From Candidatus Hopanoidivorans cymbastelae (GTDB lineage: Bacteria > Actinomycetota > Acidimicrobiia > Acidimicrobiales > Hopanoidiivorantaceae): 53,161 nucleotides of DNA. A model generated the notes under the pieces. That model had not been told where the DNA came from. It saw nothing but the letters and a program-made list of their open reading frames with translations, and did no database searches. Position numbers and translations under genes: made by a program. Position 1 is the stretch's first letter; the number at the start of each line of letters is the position of its first letter. Below are positions 29,959 through 38,766 of this stretch, one piece after another. The DNA lies in assembly GCA_028283145.1 (NCBI GenBank), contig JAPYNY010000032.1:1-53161 (forward strand), read 5' to 3'.

Positions 29959-30189
29959 TGTTAAGGCATTGATGCTCAAGCAATTTTTCAATGGGTTGGG
30001 TTTCGATAATTATGCAGGTGGCATAAGTTATTCTAATGAAGTATGTTGGAACTAAACCTTCGGAGCCAATCCAGCGACTTGCCCAATCTGTCCAGCGAGT
30101 ATAGCAAAGCTGCTTTTTTTACTATAATCATTACAAGACCTTAAAATAATAGGCCAAATACTTAATGCTCTCAATTCTTGCAGCACAAA

Positions 30190-30585
30190 TCAAGATGCTT
30201 CTTCATCTTCTTCCTCGATCTTTAGACAAGTATTGACAATTTGCAATTCTTCAATCCAGTTATCAGTCTTGTCATCCAACATATTGGCATTCTTGATTAC
30301 TTCATAATCAAACATGCTTCCAATGCTGCTCATGGCACTGGTGCTAGAATTCATTATTTTGGCCAGAGCTTCAGCCGCAAACTGATGATCGCCTTCAGGT
30401 TTTTTACCCAATGCGACCAAGAAAGATTTCGAAAGCTCACAAACATTACCAAGGCTTTCCTTGATAGCAAAATACTGCTCAGTCTGCCTTAAGCCCGACT
30501 CCCAATTTCTGGCACGTCTTTTGACCCAGAAAACAGCATAGTCAAGGTTCTCAAATAGTTCTTTCAGTTCAGTTGTGCTAGCCAT
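30190..30585 (-). CDS. Hypothetical helical protein
   Basis: This 131-residue protein has GGGAG nine bases before its ATG. It is predicted mainly helical, with no membrane segment or signal, a Trp/Arg-rich early part (FWVKRRARNWESGLRQ) and an acidic tail (KIEEEDEEAS). I recognise no family. It lies between two restriction-modification gene sets and may belong to the island. The 230 bases separating it from the nuclease gene hold nothing I can identify. Confidence 0.6.
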   Translation of the reverse strand: MASTTELKELFENLDYAVFWVKRRARNWESGLRQTEQYFAIKESLGNVCELSKSFLVALGKKPEGDHQFAAEALAKIMNSSTSAMSSIGSMFDYEVIKNANMLDDKTDNWIEELQIVNTCLKIEEEDEEAS

Positions 30586-30905
30586 TAGGTTGTCTCCCTT
30601 AGGTTAGATGGCTATTGTGATTGATATAGCTAGCTTACCACTTTTTGTGAAGTGTGCAATCGCAAGTCTTGAGATAAAGCCAGTGTGCTGCGTCAGCAGT
30701 GATGTCGTGGCTTTGCCTTGTAAGACAGCAGCCATAGAAACGATAAGGCTGGGCAAGTTTCGATTGTGAAACATGGGGGCGTTGGTGTATAGACAGATGC
30801 GATAGCAGGGCGATGAAACTATGAGGATAGACAGCGCAGGTACAACTTACCTCCCAGTAAAAACTGTGGGCTGACTTTTGAATCCCCGAGAGCGCCTAGT
30901 TCGGC
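30586..30905. other. Gene-free stretch, nothing recognised
   Basis: These 320 bases lie between the hypothetical gene and the end of the membrane protein. I see no coding frame, RNA gene or clear repeat. The left edge holds the promoter of the hypothetical gene. Confidence 0.4.
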
Positions 30906-31610
30906 CTAGCCGATTATTTCGCCGCGACTGTTGTATATATGGCAATCGTCCTGACTCGGCCCCACACGAACCTCCTTAGCATCAGTCAGCGAAGAAACAA
31001 ACGCGTTGGGGCCAATGGTGACTTCCCTGTAGCCAAGCCCGTTAGAGATAAGATGGTTGCCTGCTAATGTAGTTGGATCCTTGAACATAGCTATTCCATC
31101 ATTACCTGAATCAAGATATTCATTCTCAGGAGTTTGATCGGGATTAGGGTCCCCCACTCGTATATGTCCTTCTTGTTTGCGTTCAAACTCTATCTCACCG
31201 GCACCTATCTTGCCATCATAAGTTCCAACACCACCGGATGTTAATTCTACCCAGAAGCAAACAGGGATGCATCCAGGTGCGCTTCCTTCCAACCGACGGT
31301 CTGTGCTTTGAAAACGTGCTGGTACGGTACCTTGCTGGGCTTTGGCATTGGCGGCTGCTAATTCTGGGTCGTGGATTTCGGTTTGGGTGCAGCGGCTTTC
31401 AAGGTTTGGGGATTGTTCCTCTAGGTCGTCTTGGGAACTGTTAGTGATGGCCACGATGACCACTCCGGCGGCGACAGCCATCAGCACCAGCACCGCGGTG
31501 ACGATCAGTGTCTGAAGGGTGATACCCCGCTCGCATGCTGAACACCTACCCCCCCCCGCCCAAATTAGCGAATGGCACCTGACGGGCAGAGCCTCGGCCA
31601 CCGGCAGCAC
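30906..31610 (-). CDS. Membrane-anchored protein of unknown function with a pilin-like N-terminus
   Basis: The 234-residue frame opens at a GTG at 31610. Residues 24-57 read CSACERGITLQTLIVT, then a 20-residue hydrophobic helix ending VVIVAITNSS, followed by an acidic, soluble part with paired cysteines (GCIPVCFWVE) and a Cys near the end. The Arg-Gly before a hydrophobic run recalls class III (prepilin-type) signals, but the usual Glu at +5 is missing. The protein should be anchored with its larger part outside. A nine-G tract just upstream of the helix means the true start is uncertain. A degraded paralogue lies at 27546. Confidence 0.6.
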   Translation of the reverse strand: MLPVAEALPVRCHSLIWAGGGRCSACERGITLQTLIVTAVLVLMAVAAGVVIVAITNSSQDDLEEQSPNLESRCTQTEIHDPELAAANAKAQQGTVPARFQSTDRRLEGSAPGCIPVCFWVELTSGGVGTYDGKIGAGEIEFERKQEGHIRVGDPNPDQTPENEYLDSGNDGIAMFKDPTTLAGNHLISNGLGYREVTIGPNAFVSSLTDAKEVRVGPSQDDCHIYNSRGEIIG

Positions 31611-31680
31611 GCGTTGGCAAAGCCCGGCTTGTCAGCAGAACAGCAGCAACAGCTACAATTCCCATTGCCAATATATTCAT
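31546..31680 (-). CDS. Small membrane-segment ORF, copy 2 (44 aa)
   Basis: ATG 31680 opens MNILAMGIVAVAAVLLTSR, a hydrophobic helix, and runs through the nine-G tract to a TAG at 31546-31548. It matches the 58-residue copy at 28115. If the tract lost one G, this frame would continue directly into the membrane protein at the CERGITLQ segment and make one fused protein with two hydrophobic segments. Confidence 0.4.
   Translation of the reverse strand: MNILAMGIVAVAAVLLTSRALPTRAAGGRGSARQVPFANLGGGG
31549..31557. repeat. Nine-C (nine-G on the coding strand) homopolymer
   Basis: The tract sits where the small membrane ORF and the larger membrane protein overlap in different frames. In the older copy near 27975-27990 the tract is interrupted and one base longer. 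Confidence 0.8.
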
Positions 31681-31944
31681 AGTTAACATAATTTTATTAC
31701 TCTCTTTCTTGAGTTATATTAATTTCTGTCAATCATCCTAATACATTATTTTAGCGCCTGCAGCAACTATCTGAAAACCGTTGTTCAACGATTTGGCTTT
31801 GGTACGGGATTTGCCCAAGTGCTCGTCACTTGCTGCTAGCCAACCGCTTTGGCTCGGTGGCCTAGAAACCTTACCGCCACCGCCTTCAATAGATGGGCAA
31901 CACGGTGCGACCTGACTATAACTTCCTCAACCTCCTCGGGCTAT

Positions 31945-32078
31945 ACCACCGGCTACACCGCTAGAGGCGTGTCATCACCAAGTCATCCGGAAAAACCTGA
32001 AGGACGGATTTTGCCCTTCTTGCTGGGCATAGGAGCACTGCCCACCTGCGGGTGACTTCTATGCTCCTAAATTGCTTC
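31945..32078 (-). pseudogene. Fragment of the alcohol dehydrogenase 5' region
   Basis: Two blocks align with the start of the dehydrogenase gene at 27024-27225. One contains ccaccggct, caccgcta and aggcgtg, ending atccgg; the other contains ggatttt, gctgggc, ccacctgcggg and tctatgct. About 90 bases between them are missing and the frame is broken. It lies directly before the second methyltransferase. Confidence 0.7.
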
Positions 32079-32140
32079 CACACTACAATCCCTTATCATG
32101 TCAGCCCTGCCCGCTACCATAGATACAGAGAAGGTATGCC

Positions 32141-33280
32141 ATGACTCAGACCGCCATGCAGCAACACAATCTGACCCCTGAAATTCGGGAATTCTGGACG
32201 TCCGCTCAGCGGCAGGGGCATAGTCTGCACGAAATCAGCTACAGGGCTTGCTTCAAGGCAGAATTGCCTGAGTATTTTATTGAGCGATATACCCAGGCAG
32301 GCGATTTGGTCATAGACCCTTTTTTGGGGCGTGGCACAACTGCTTTGCAGGCTAACCTGATGGGGAGAGTGGGGGGAGGGAGCGACGTCAACCCTCTCAG
32401 CATCATGCTGTTGCGCCCTAGGCTGAACCCGCCAACTTCGGCAGACATCCAAACTCGCTTGGCACAGATTCCATTTGAAGCAGAAATTCCAGAAAGTGAT
32501 TTGGAGTTGACAGTTTTTTATCACCCTGAGACCTTGGCTTCTTTAATTGCTCTCAAGCAGTGGTTCGCAAACCGTGAACATGCTGGTGTCTTTGACCATA
32601 TAGATGACTGGATTCGAATGGTCAGCTTAAATCGCCTGTCGGGTCATTCTTCGGGTTTTTTCTCTGTTAGGACTTTACCTCCAAACCAGGCGGTTTCTAT
32701 TGAATCGCAAAGAAAAATAAACATAAGAAATCACCAATTGCCTCAGCCAAAAAATATAGCCCATTTGATTGCCAAAAAATCTAAATCTCTTTTGCGATCA
32801 GCTATTCCTAAGAATCTAGGCTTTGTCAATCCTTTGGCTGTGACAGATTCCAGAAATTTGGGATATTTGGACGATGGCTCAATTTCTTTAATTGTAACGT
32901 CACCCCCATTTTTGGATGTGGTGGACTATAAGAAAGACAATTGGCTTAGATGTTGGTTTGCAGGTATAAGCTTAGACTCGATCTGTATTTCTACTTATCG
33001 GAGAGCAGAAGATTGGAGAGAATTTATTCGTGAATCGATAGCAGAAATGTGCTCCAAGCTAAAGCATGGTGGACACATTGCTTTCGAAGTTGGAGAAATC
33101 CGAAATAAAACTCTTTGCTTGGAAGATGAAGTTACTGATGCTGTCCAAGATCTTCCCGTTGATATCAAGTCAATAATGATAAACCAGCAGGAATTTACAA
33201 AGACATCTAATATTTGGGGAACCAAAAATAACATTGCTGGAACCAATTCCAATCGTATAGTGCTTTTGCAAAAGAGCTAA
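32141..33280 (+). CDS. DNA methyltransferase without an adjacent nuclease
   Basis: The 379-residue protein has motif I, DPFLGRGTT, at residues 59-67 with SDVNPLS after it, a long central domain, and motif IV, TSPPFLDVVDY, from residue 253. This order and spacing fit N4-cytosine/N6-adenine methyltransferases. GAGAAGG precedes the ATG. The first 340 bases have the GC of the region while the rest is clearly AT-rich, pointing to an acquired target domain. The next recognisable gene is a dead transposase, so a partner nuclease may have been lost, or the enzyme may act alone. Confidence 0.82.
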   Translation: MTQTAMQQHNLTPEIREFWTSAQRQGHSLHEISYRACFKAELPEYFIERYTQAGDLVIDPFLGRGTTALQANLMGRVGGGSDVNPLSIMLLRPRLNPPTSADIQTRLAQIPFEAEIPESDLELTVFYHPETLASLIALKQWFANREHAGVFDHIDDWIRMVSLNRLSGHSSGFFSVRTLPPNQAVSIESQRKINIRNHQLPQPKNIAHLIAKKSKSLLRSAIPKNLGFVNPLAVTDSRNLGYLDDGSISLIVTSPPFLDVVDYKKDNWLRCWFAGISLDSICISTYRRAEDWREFIRESIAEMCSKLKHGGHIAFEVGEIRNKTLCLEDEVTDAVQDLPVDIKSIMINQQEFTKTSNIWGTKNNIAGTNSNRIVLLQKS

Positions 33281-33439
33281 GTTTAGGTGATGACATATTT
33301 ACTTACCGGTTTTGGGGTTTTCAGGGGCTGGGGGTGGGTTAGTGCCAGACCTCTTGTTTATATATAGTGTTATGACCAAGAGGACGTGGATTGTGAGCAG
33401 GCAGGCCCGCAGGTCTGTGCACCGTGAGAGTGTGAATAT

Positions 33440-34217
33440 TTTGGAGTCGTCGGGTGTTGTTCCCTGACGACAAGGCTACCGGGGAGTGGATGATCCAGAT
33501 GCGCTGGCGGTGACGGCAGTGTCGCGGGTTCTTTTCCATCAAAAAGGCACTGTGCTGCAGTCCTTTAAGATTTGGGGTGCAGAAGTGGCTGATAACTATG
33601 TATCTGATGGTCATTAACCTCAAGGGTGTGTCAAGCATGAAGCTGGCACGGGATCTAGGCATCACACAGAAGATCTGCTTAGCATATGAACCAACAGCTG
33701 CGCAAAGCGTTCGAGGATAGCAGGCCTGAATTTTTAGACGGCATAGTGGAAGTCGACGAGACCAACATAGTAGGCAAAGAACGCAATAAACACGACTAGA
33801 CAAAGCAGCGACTAGGCCGAGGGCCTGTCGGTAAACAGCCATGGTCGGAACCATCCAACGCAACAGTAACACAATAGTTAAGCCCGTCACTTCAGTCACT
33901 AAAGTGGAGTTGGTGAGGTTCCTAGCGGACAGCATCCAACCGGGAACTTTCGTGTTCATCGAAGAGCACCGCTCCTACACCGGGCTGTCAGACGAATATG
34001 AGTATGCTGTGGTGTCGCACAGAACAGGAGAATACGTCCACAGCATAGTGCTCAACAACAGTGCCGAGTCATTCTGATCCATATTCAAACGCGACATACT
34101 ACGGCACCCTACCACCAAATGAGCGTTAAATATCTCGCCCGATACATCAGTAAATTCGCCGGCAGGAAAAACCTCGATAAAAACCCACCCTGGAGTAAAT
34201 CCGCTATAAACAACTAA
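33440..34217 (+). pseudogene. IS1595-type transposase remnant
   Basis: Pieces in several frames match IS1595/ISXO2-like transposases in order: FPDDKATGEWMIQMRW, a degraded zinc-ribbon region, NLKGVSSMKLARDLGITQK, DGIVEVDETNIVGKE, GRGPVGK, then FIEEHRSYTGLSDEYEYAV and GEYVHSIVLNN followed by FKRDILR. There are multiple stops and frameshifts, so it is inactive. I could not identify terminal inverted repeats or a target duplication. It separates the second methyltransferase from the OLD nuclease. Confidence 0.8.
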
Positions 34218-34247
34218 AATTATAGAATTATAAAATCATTTACTTCC

Positions 34248-35930
34248 TCAATCATTAGGAAAGCAGCCTTCAACTAATGAGCAAAAATCATCAAGTTTTT
34301 CTTCGGAAATTTGACCAGTACTATAGAAGAAAAACAAATGTTGTGGTTTTTTATAATTTTGTCTTTTACTCAATCTTGGAACGCCAAGAAATGATTCAAT
34401 ATCATTTGATATTGGCTGAATTGATTTTGTATAATCAAGATTATTTGAATCAATAATTAATTTATTAAGTTCTTCATTTGAACCCTTATTATCGTCATCA
34501 TCATAGATTACAGCATGGTCAATACCAAAATGACTTAATAGATTCATAAAGCGGTGAATATTATACTTGCCTAGACAATCCATAACAAAGGTTCCCTTGG
34601 GAAGAGCCAATTGATTATCATCAACTAGCTTATTTATTAGCACAACTTCACTTGGCCCCTCAACCAATAAAACATTTTGCGCAAAAAACATTCCAGATCT
34701 ATAAGGATTTAGCCACAGAAAATATTTAATAACCTCCATCTCAGATTTTTTATCTTCCAAATCTGATCCAATTAAATTATTTATCTCGTGATTAGCAATA
34801 ACAATATCTTTCCAAATCTTATCATTAATTTGAAATAGCCTCATAATTCCATTTTTTCTATGCAAGCGGGTAATGGCAGAAAGATGGTCAGTATTCTTGC
34901 TCACAAAATTAGCTGAGTGTGTAGAACAAATAATTTGCCAATCCTCATTTTTTGTTAGTTTAATTAGATCTCTGGAAAGTTCATCTTGCTGTGGTGGGTG
35001 CAGAAAAGCTTCAGGCTCTTCAAAGAGAATAAGATAAAAAGAAGGGGAAAACTCTTTTTTATTAGTGGCAATTTTTTTAGGAGTGTAGTTCACACTGAGC
35101 CGAATTAATGAATAAATAAAATATCGTTGAAACCCTGAACCATGGCTATCTATATCATGTGAATTTTTAACATTATCATCTAGAATATCAAAATCAATTA
35201 TTGTCTTGATAATCTCTGGAACAGAGGGAGTCTTAAATGCAAAATTGAATTTAGTTTCCCATAATTCAAGAAGTTGATTTAATTCATTCTGAAATTTATT
35301 AAGAGACATTTTGTCTCTATTTTCCATCTCTCTAACTTCATCAGAAAAAGCATGTAGGTGTTCAGCAAAAGACTCATATTCTTTGCTGTCCTCAAGAACA
35401 TTTGACAAAATATTTGTGATTAAGTCGCGCAAAGCTGAAGGTCCGCTTAGTTTAGTATGCTCATCTACTTTACTAATTGCGGGAATATAAATTAGCCTGC
35501 CAAACTTTCCTTCTTGCACATTTTGTGCGCCATAGAAATGCTTGTTAGCATATTCATCATCAGATATGTAGCCAAGAATAACTCCTGCTGCCTTTTTGCC
35601 ATCATGAAGTTTTTTCTCAGTCTTGAAATACTTTTTTACCCTTAAAATATTCTCAGTGACTTGATATTCTTCGGCTAAAGAACTATATTCATGATCGTTA
35701 AGGTGGAAGGTGAGTTCTGCCCATGATTCTTTATCATCTGTTTCAATGAACGGAAAGTCCCTTTTGTCGTCAAATTTGAAATTGTCTTTTCCATAGAAAG
35801 CTCGGATGCAATCAATAACAGTACTCTTTCCGGCATTGTTTGCGCCAACCAGAAGTGTATAAGGCTGGAATTCTATTGAGGCATCAATAATACCTCGAAA
35901 GTTGTGTATTTTGATGTGCTTTAACTTCAT
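34248..35930 (-). CDS. OLD-family ATPase with TOPRIM nuclease domain
   Basis: This 560-residue protein begins with KHIKIHNFRGI and Walker A VGANNAGKS (29-36), followed by a coiled middle, the LFEEPEAFLHPPQQDEL Walker B region and CSTHSANFVSK. The C-terminal TOPRIM has the Glu in LLVEGPSEVVL and the acidic YDDDDNKGSN. OLD proteins are ATP-regulated DNA nucleases, many antiviral. No UvrD-like helicase is adjacent, so this is not a complete Gabija pair; it looks like a single-gene (class 1) OLD. The gene is far more AT-rich than its neighbours and follows a dead transposase, indicating acquisition by transfer. Confidence 0.85.
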   Translation of the reverse strand: MKLKHIKIHNFRGIIDASIEFQPYTLLVGANNAGKSTVIDCIRAFYGKDNFKFDDKRDFPFIETDDKESWAELTFHLNDHEYSSLAEEYQVTENILRVKKYFKTEKKLHDGKKAAGVILGYISDDEYANKHFYGAQNVQEGKFGRLIYIPAISKVDEHTKLSGPSALRDLITNILSNVLEDSKEYESFAEHLHAFSDEVREMENRDKMSLNKFQNELNQLLELWETKFNFAFKTPSVPEIIKTIIDFDILDDNVKNSHDIDSHGSGFQRYFIYSLIRLSVNYTPKKIATNKKEFSPSFYLILFEEPEAFLHPPQQDELSRDLIKLTKNEDWQIICSTHSANFVSKNTDHLSAITRLHRKNGIMRLFQINDKIWKDIVIANHEINNLIGSDLEDKKSEMEVIKYFLWLNPYRSGMFFAQNVLLVEGPSEVVLINKLVDDNQLALPKGTFVMDCLGKYNIHRFMNLLSHFGIDHAVIYDDDDNKGSNEELNKLIIDSNNLDYTKSIQPISNDIESFLGVPRLSKRQNYKKPQHLFFFYSTGQISEEKLDDFCSLVEGCFPND

Positions 35931-36001
35931 ATAGGCACCTCAGCTTTATTTGCTTCTGCTTCTATTTCTAAATTGATTAATTATACAGTTTCCTTCTGCA
36001 G

Positions 36002-38719
36002 CTACATCCCGGCTGGGCGAGTTGCGATGACTCCCTTTTCTGACAACTGGCTCAACTCTTCGTCACTCACACCCAGCAAACCGCTCAGAATCTCGCGGTT
36101 ATGTTGGCCGATTGTCGGGGTGGCGCGCTTGATCCACTTGTCGGCCCCAGCAAGACGGTAGGGCAAAGTGGGCAGCAGCGGCTCTCCTACAAACGGATGG
36201 GCCGAACGCTCATAAAAGCCCCGTGCCTGATATTGGGGATGTTCAAACAACAACCTTGGGTTGCAACAGCGCGCTGCAGGTATGCCCAACGAGCGCAGAT
36301 GCTCAGCGGCCTGGGCACTATCTTTATCACGGGCCCACTCAGCCAAGTGATCATCTATCAAATCGTGCGCCTGCCGGCGACCGTCCGAATCCGCAAGGCT
36401 TTCCGCCTGCGCCCAAGCAGGATTTCCCAGTGCTCCAACCAGTGCTTCCCACTGCTCATCTGTCTCAATAGCGATTCCTAGCCACTCCTCTTCACCCGCA
36501 CATGCATACAGACCCTGCGGGGCAGCATAAGGGCTTCGGTTGCCCATGCGCGAAAGCTCTCCCCCATAGGCACTGAACTCCACAATTTGCTCAGCCGCGC
36601 AATTCAAGGCAGCCTCCACCATCGTGGCTTCCACAAACACAGCTTCGCCTTTGCGCTTGTGCTCGCACAATCCCAGCATCAAGGCAAATGCCCCATGCAT
36701 GCCAGCAATCGGGTCGCAAGGCCCGCGGATGATGCGCGGCTGGTCGTATTCATGGCCGGTTACCCAAGCCATGCCCGTTACCTGCTCCATAGTCTGGGCG
36801 AAACCCACCCGTTCGCGCCACGGCCCGCTCAAGCCAAAAGCCGGCATGCGCATGTAAACAATCTGCGGATTCAAAGACTTCAAGAAATCAAACGTCAAGC
36901 CGAACTTCTCCGCCACCCTGGGAGAGAAATTTTCCACCACCACATCTGATTCGGCAATCAACTTGCACAGCAGCCCATGCCCTTCGTCCGAATTCAAATC
37001 CAAGGTCAAGCCGAATTTGTTGGTGTTGGAGCAGACAAACATATGCCCCCATTCCCACCACTCCGGCTGGCCGAACATGGCACCAGTGAGTCTCATTCCA
37101 TCGGGGTGAGACCCTGACTCTATATGGATGACCTCGGCTCCCATCAACGCAAACAACTGCGTGGCGGAAGGCCCAGCCCACCAGCTGGTGAGATCAATGA
37201 TGCGAAAGCCCTCAAATGGCAGAGATGGCTCGCCTGCCGATTTGGAAATCAGCCCGGAGCCATCGGCGCCAACCCTGCCCGTGCCGATGAGGGAACCTTT
37301 TTCATTGGGAGGCACAGGCTGGAGTTTGGCTGCTGCCTCGCCAGGATGCTCTCCTATGTGAGCAACTTCACGCAGGGCATCTCCCCACTCGGCAACAACC
37401 TCATCGGTGTGCTCTCCCAGTTGGGGGGCTGGCTGCATGTCCACTGGGAGATTCTCAGAATCGTCAATTAGATAGGGCGGGCGGGGCTGGAGAAAACCAG
37501 CTGGATTATTGACAAAAACACTCCGCTCCAAAAAGTGAGGCTCCTGCAGCACGCTTTCGCCGTTGTGCACGGGGGCCACGGGTATACGCAACTCAACCGC
37601 TTTGGCAATGATCTCTTCTTGCGTGTGGCGGGTAGTCCAAGCATGGACAATCTCATTCCATTCATCGATATTTTCCATGCGCTTGCCGTAGGCAGCCGGC
37701 CCCGACCACTCCCCACTCTCCAAGAGGTCAAAACGCTCAATTAGCATCAGGAAACTTTCCGCCTGCTGTCCGGTATTGGTATTAAAACCGACCCAGCGCC
37801 CGTCCTTGGTGGGTTCAATGGAAGGCAGCTCCACGCTTCTGGTCGGGCCGCCCCAAGCTCGGTTGTCGCCATGAAGCTGCTGGGCTACCTCGGTGTAGAT
37901 GGCCTGCGAAATAATACCCACCTCAGCTATAGACACATCCAGGTGCTGCCCCTGTCCGCTGGTGCGCGCCGAAAGCAAAGCAGCCAGCGCGGCGGGGGCG
38001 GCGTAAGCACCAGCTGTATATTCCGTGATACGGCCACCCGCATAAACTGGCGGCTGGTCATGGCGGCCACGAAAGGCAATGGAACCGCATTCAGCTTGCA
38101 CCGTGAAGTCTGTCCACGGCGCGCCTGCCAGCGGGCCGCTGTGTCCATAGGGAGTAACAGAGACGACAACCAAATGCGGATGCTTATTGAGAAAGTTGTG
38201 CTGTTTGAACTGCTGCGGGGTGAAGTCTTCCACCACAATGTCGGCACAGCAGAGCAGAGACTCTATATGTCTGTCTCCCGGCGCGCCTATGACCGACCGC
38301 TTGGAGGCATTGAGATAACAGAATAAGGCACTGGGCTCATCCGGGTGAGATGGGGGCTGATTGGGCTGTTGGGGGGAAGAGAACGAGCTGGCGACAGCAG
38401 GCTGCTCGTCCGCCGGGGGCTGCTCGGAGGAAGTTGCCCGACCAGCGTGTGCTTCAGCGCCCAAGTTACGGGTTCCCCGGCGAGTTGAAGACCATCTCCG
38501 CATTGAATCGCCCTCCCCGGATTCCACCTTCACAACATCAGCTCCGGCGTCAGCTAATAGTTTGGTGCAATACGGCCCGGCTATCTGGGAAGAAAAATCC
38601 AAAACCTTGACCCCAGCCAGAGGGCTCTGCTGTGGGATATCCAGAGAGTTCTGCTGTCTGCCATTATTTGTATTATTTGTAAATCTGGGAGTTGCCATAT
38701 CTATTAGCATAGAATTCAT
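36002..38719 (-). CDS. Double-length CaiB/BaiF (class III) CoA-transferase
   Basis: Two CoA-transferase domains are joined in one protein of about 905 residues. Domain 1 starts with LAGVKVLDFSSQIAGPYCTKLLADAGADVVKVE, domain 2 with FEGFRIIDLTSWWAGPSATQLFALMGAEVIHIE. In the second, CDPIAGMHGAFAL has the Asp expected at the catalytic site; in the first the same place reads ITEYTAGAYAA, with Glu. A Ser/Pro/Gln-rich insert of about 40 residues follows RRGTRNLG in domain 1. These enzymes move CoA between acyl thioesters and acids. Start candidates are ATG 38719, 38710 and 38698. It is divergent from a P450 and may belong to the same catabolic route. Confidence 0.85.
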   Translation of the reverse strand: MNSMLIDMATPRFTNNTNNGRQQNSLDIPQQSPLAGVKVLDFSSQIAGPYCTKLLADAGADVVKVESGEGDSMRRWSSTRRGTRNLGAEAHAGRATSSEQPPADEQPAVASSFSSPQQPNQPPSHPDEPSALFCYLNASKRSVIGAPGDRHIESLLCCADIVVEDFTPQQFKQHNFLNKHPHLVVVSVTPYGHSGPLAGAPWTDFTVQAECGSIAFRGRHDQPPVYAGGRITEYTAGAYAAPAALAALLSARTSGQGQHLDVSIAEVGIISQAIYTEVAQQLHGDNRAWGGPTRSVELPSIEPTKDGRWVGFNTNTGQQAESFLMLIERFDLLESGEWSGPAAYGKRMENIDEWNEIVHAWTTRHTQEEIIAKAVELRIPVAPVHNGESVLQEPHFLERSVFVNNPAGFLQPRPPYLIDDSENLPVDMQPAPQLGEHTDEVVAEWGDALREVAHIGEHPGEAAAKLQPVPPNEKGSLIGTGRVGADGSGLISKSAGEPSLPFEGFRIIDLTSWWAGPSATQLFALMGAEVIHIESGSHPDGMRLTGAMFGQPEWWEWGHMFVCSNTNKFGLTLDLNSDEGHGLLCKLIAESDVVVENFSPRVAEKFGLTFDFLKSLNPQIVYMRMPAFGLSGPWRERVGFAQTMEQVTGMAWVTGHEYDQPRIIRGPCDPIAGMHGAFALMLGLCEHKRKGEAVFVEATMVEAALNCAAEQIVEFSAYGGELSRMGNRSPYAAPQGLYACAGEEEWLGIAIETDEQWEALVGALGNPAWAQAESLADSDGRRQAHDLIDDHLAEWARDKDSAQAAEHLRSLGIPAARCCNPRLLFEHPQYQARGFYERSAHPFVGEPLLPTLPYRLAGADKWIKRATPTIGQHNREILSGLLGVSDEELSQLSEKGVIATRPAGM

Positions 38720-38766
38720 ATTCAAGGTCTCTTCTGGAGAAGCACAAATAAAGTTTGGAGGACAAC

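Noticed and set aside
33339..33959. A 206-codon minus-strand frame
   Set aside because: It runs antisense to the dead IS1595-type transposase and has no recognisable motif.
34248..35930. A Gabija system
   Set aside because: Only the OLD-type gene is present; no UvrD-like helicase lies on either side.
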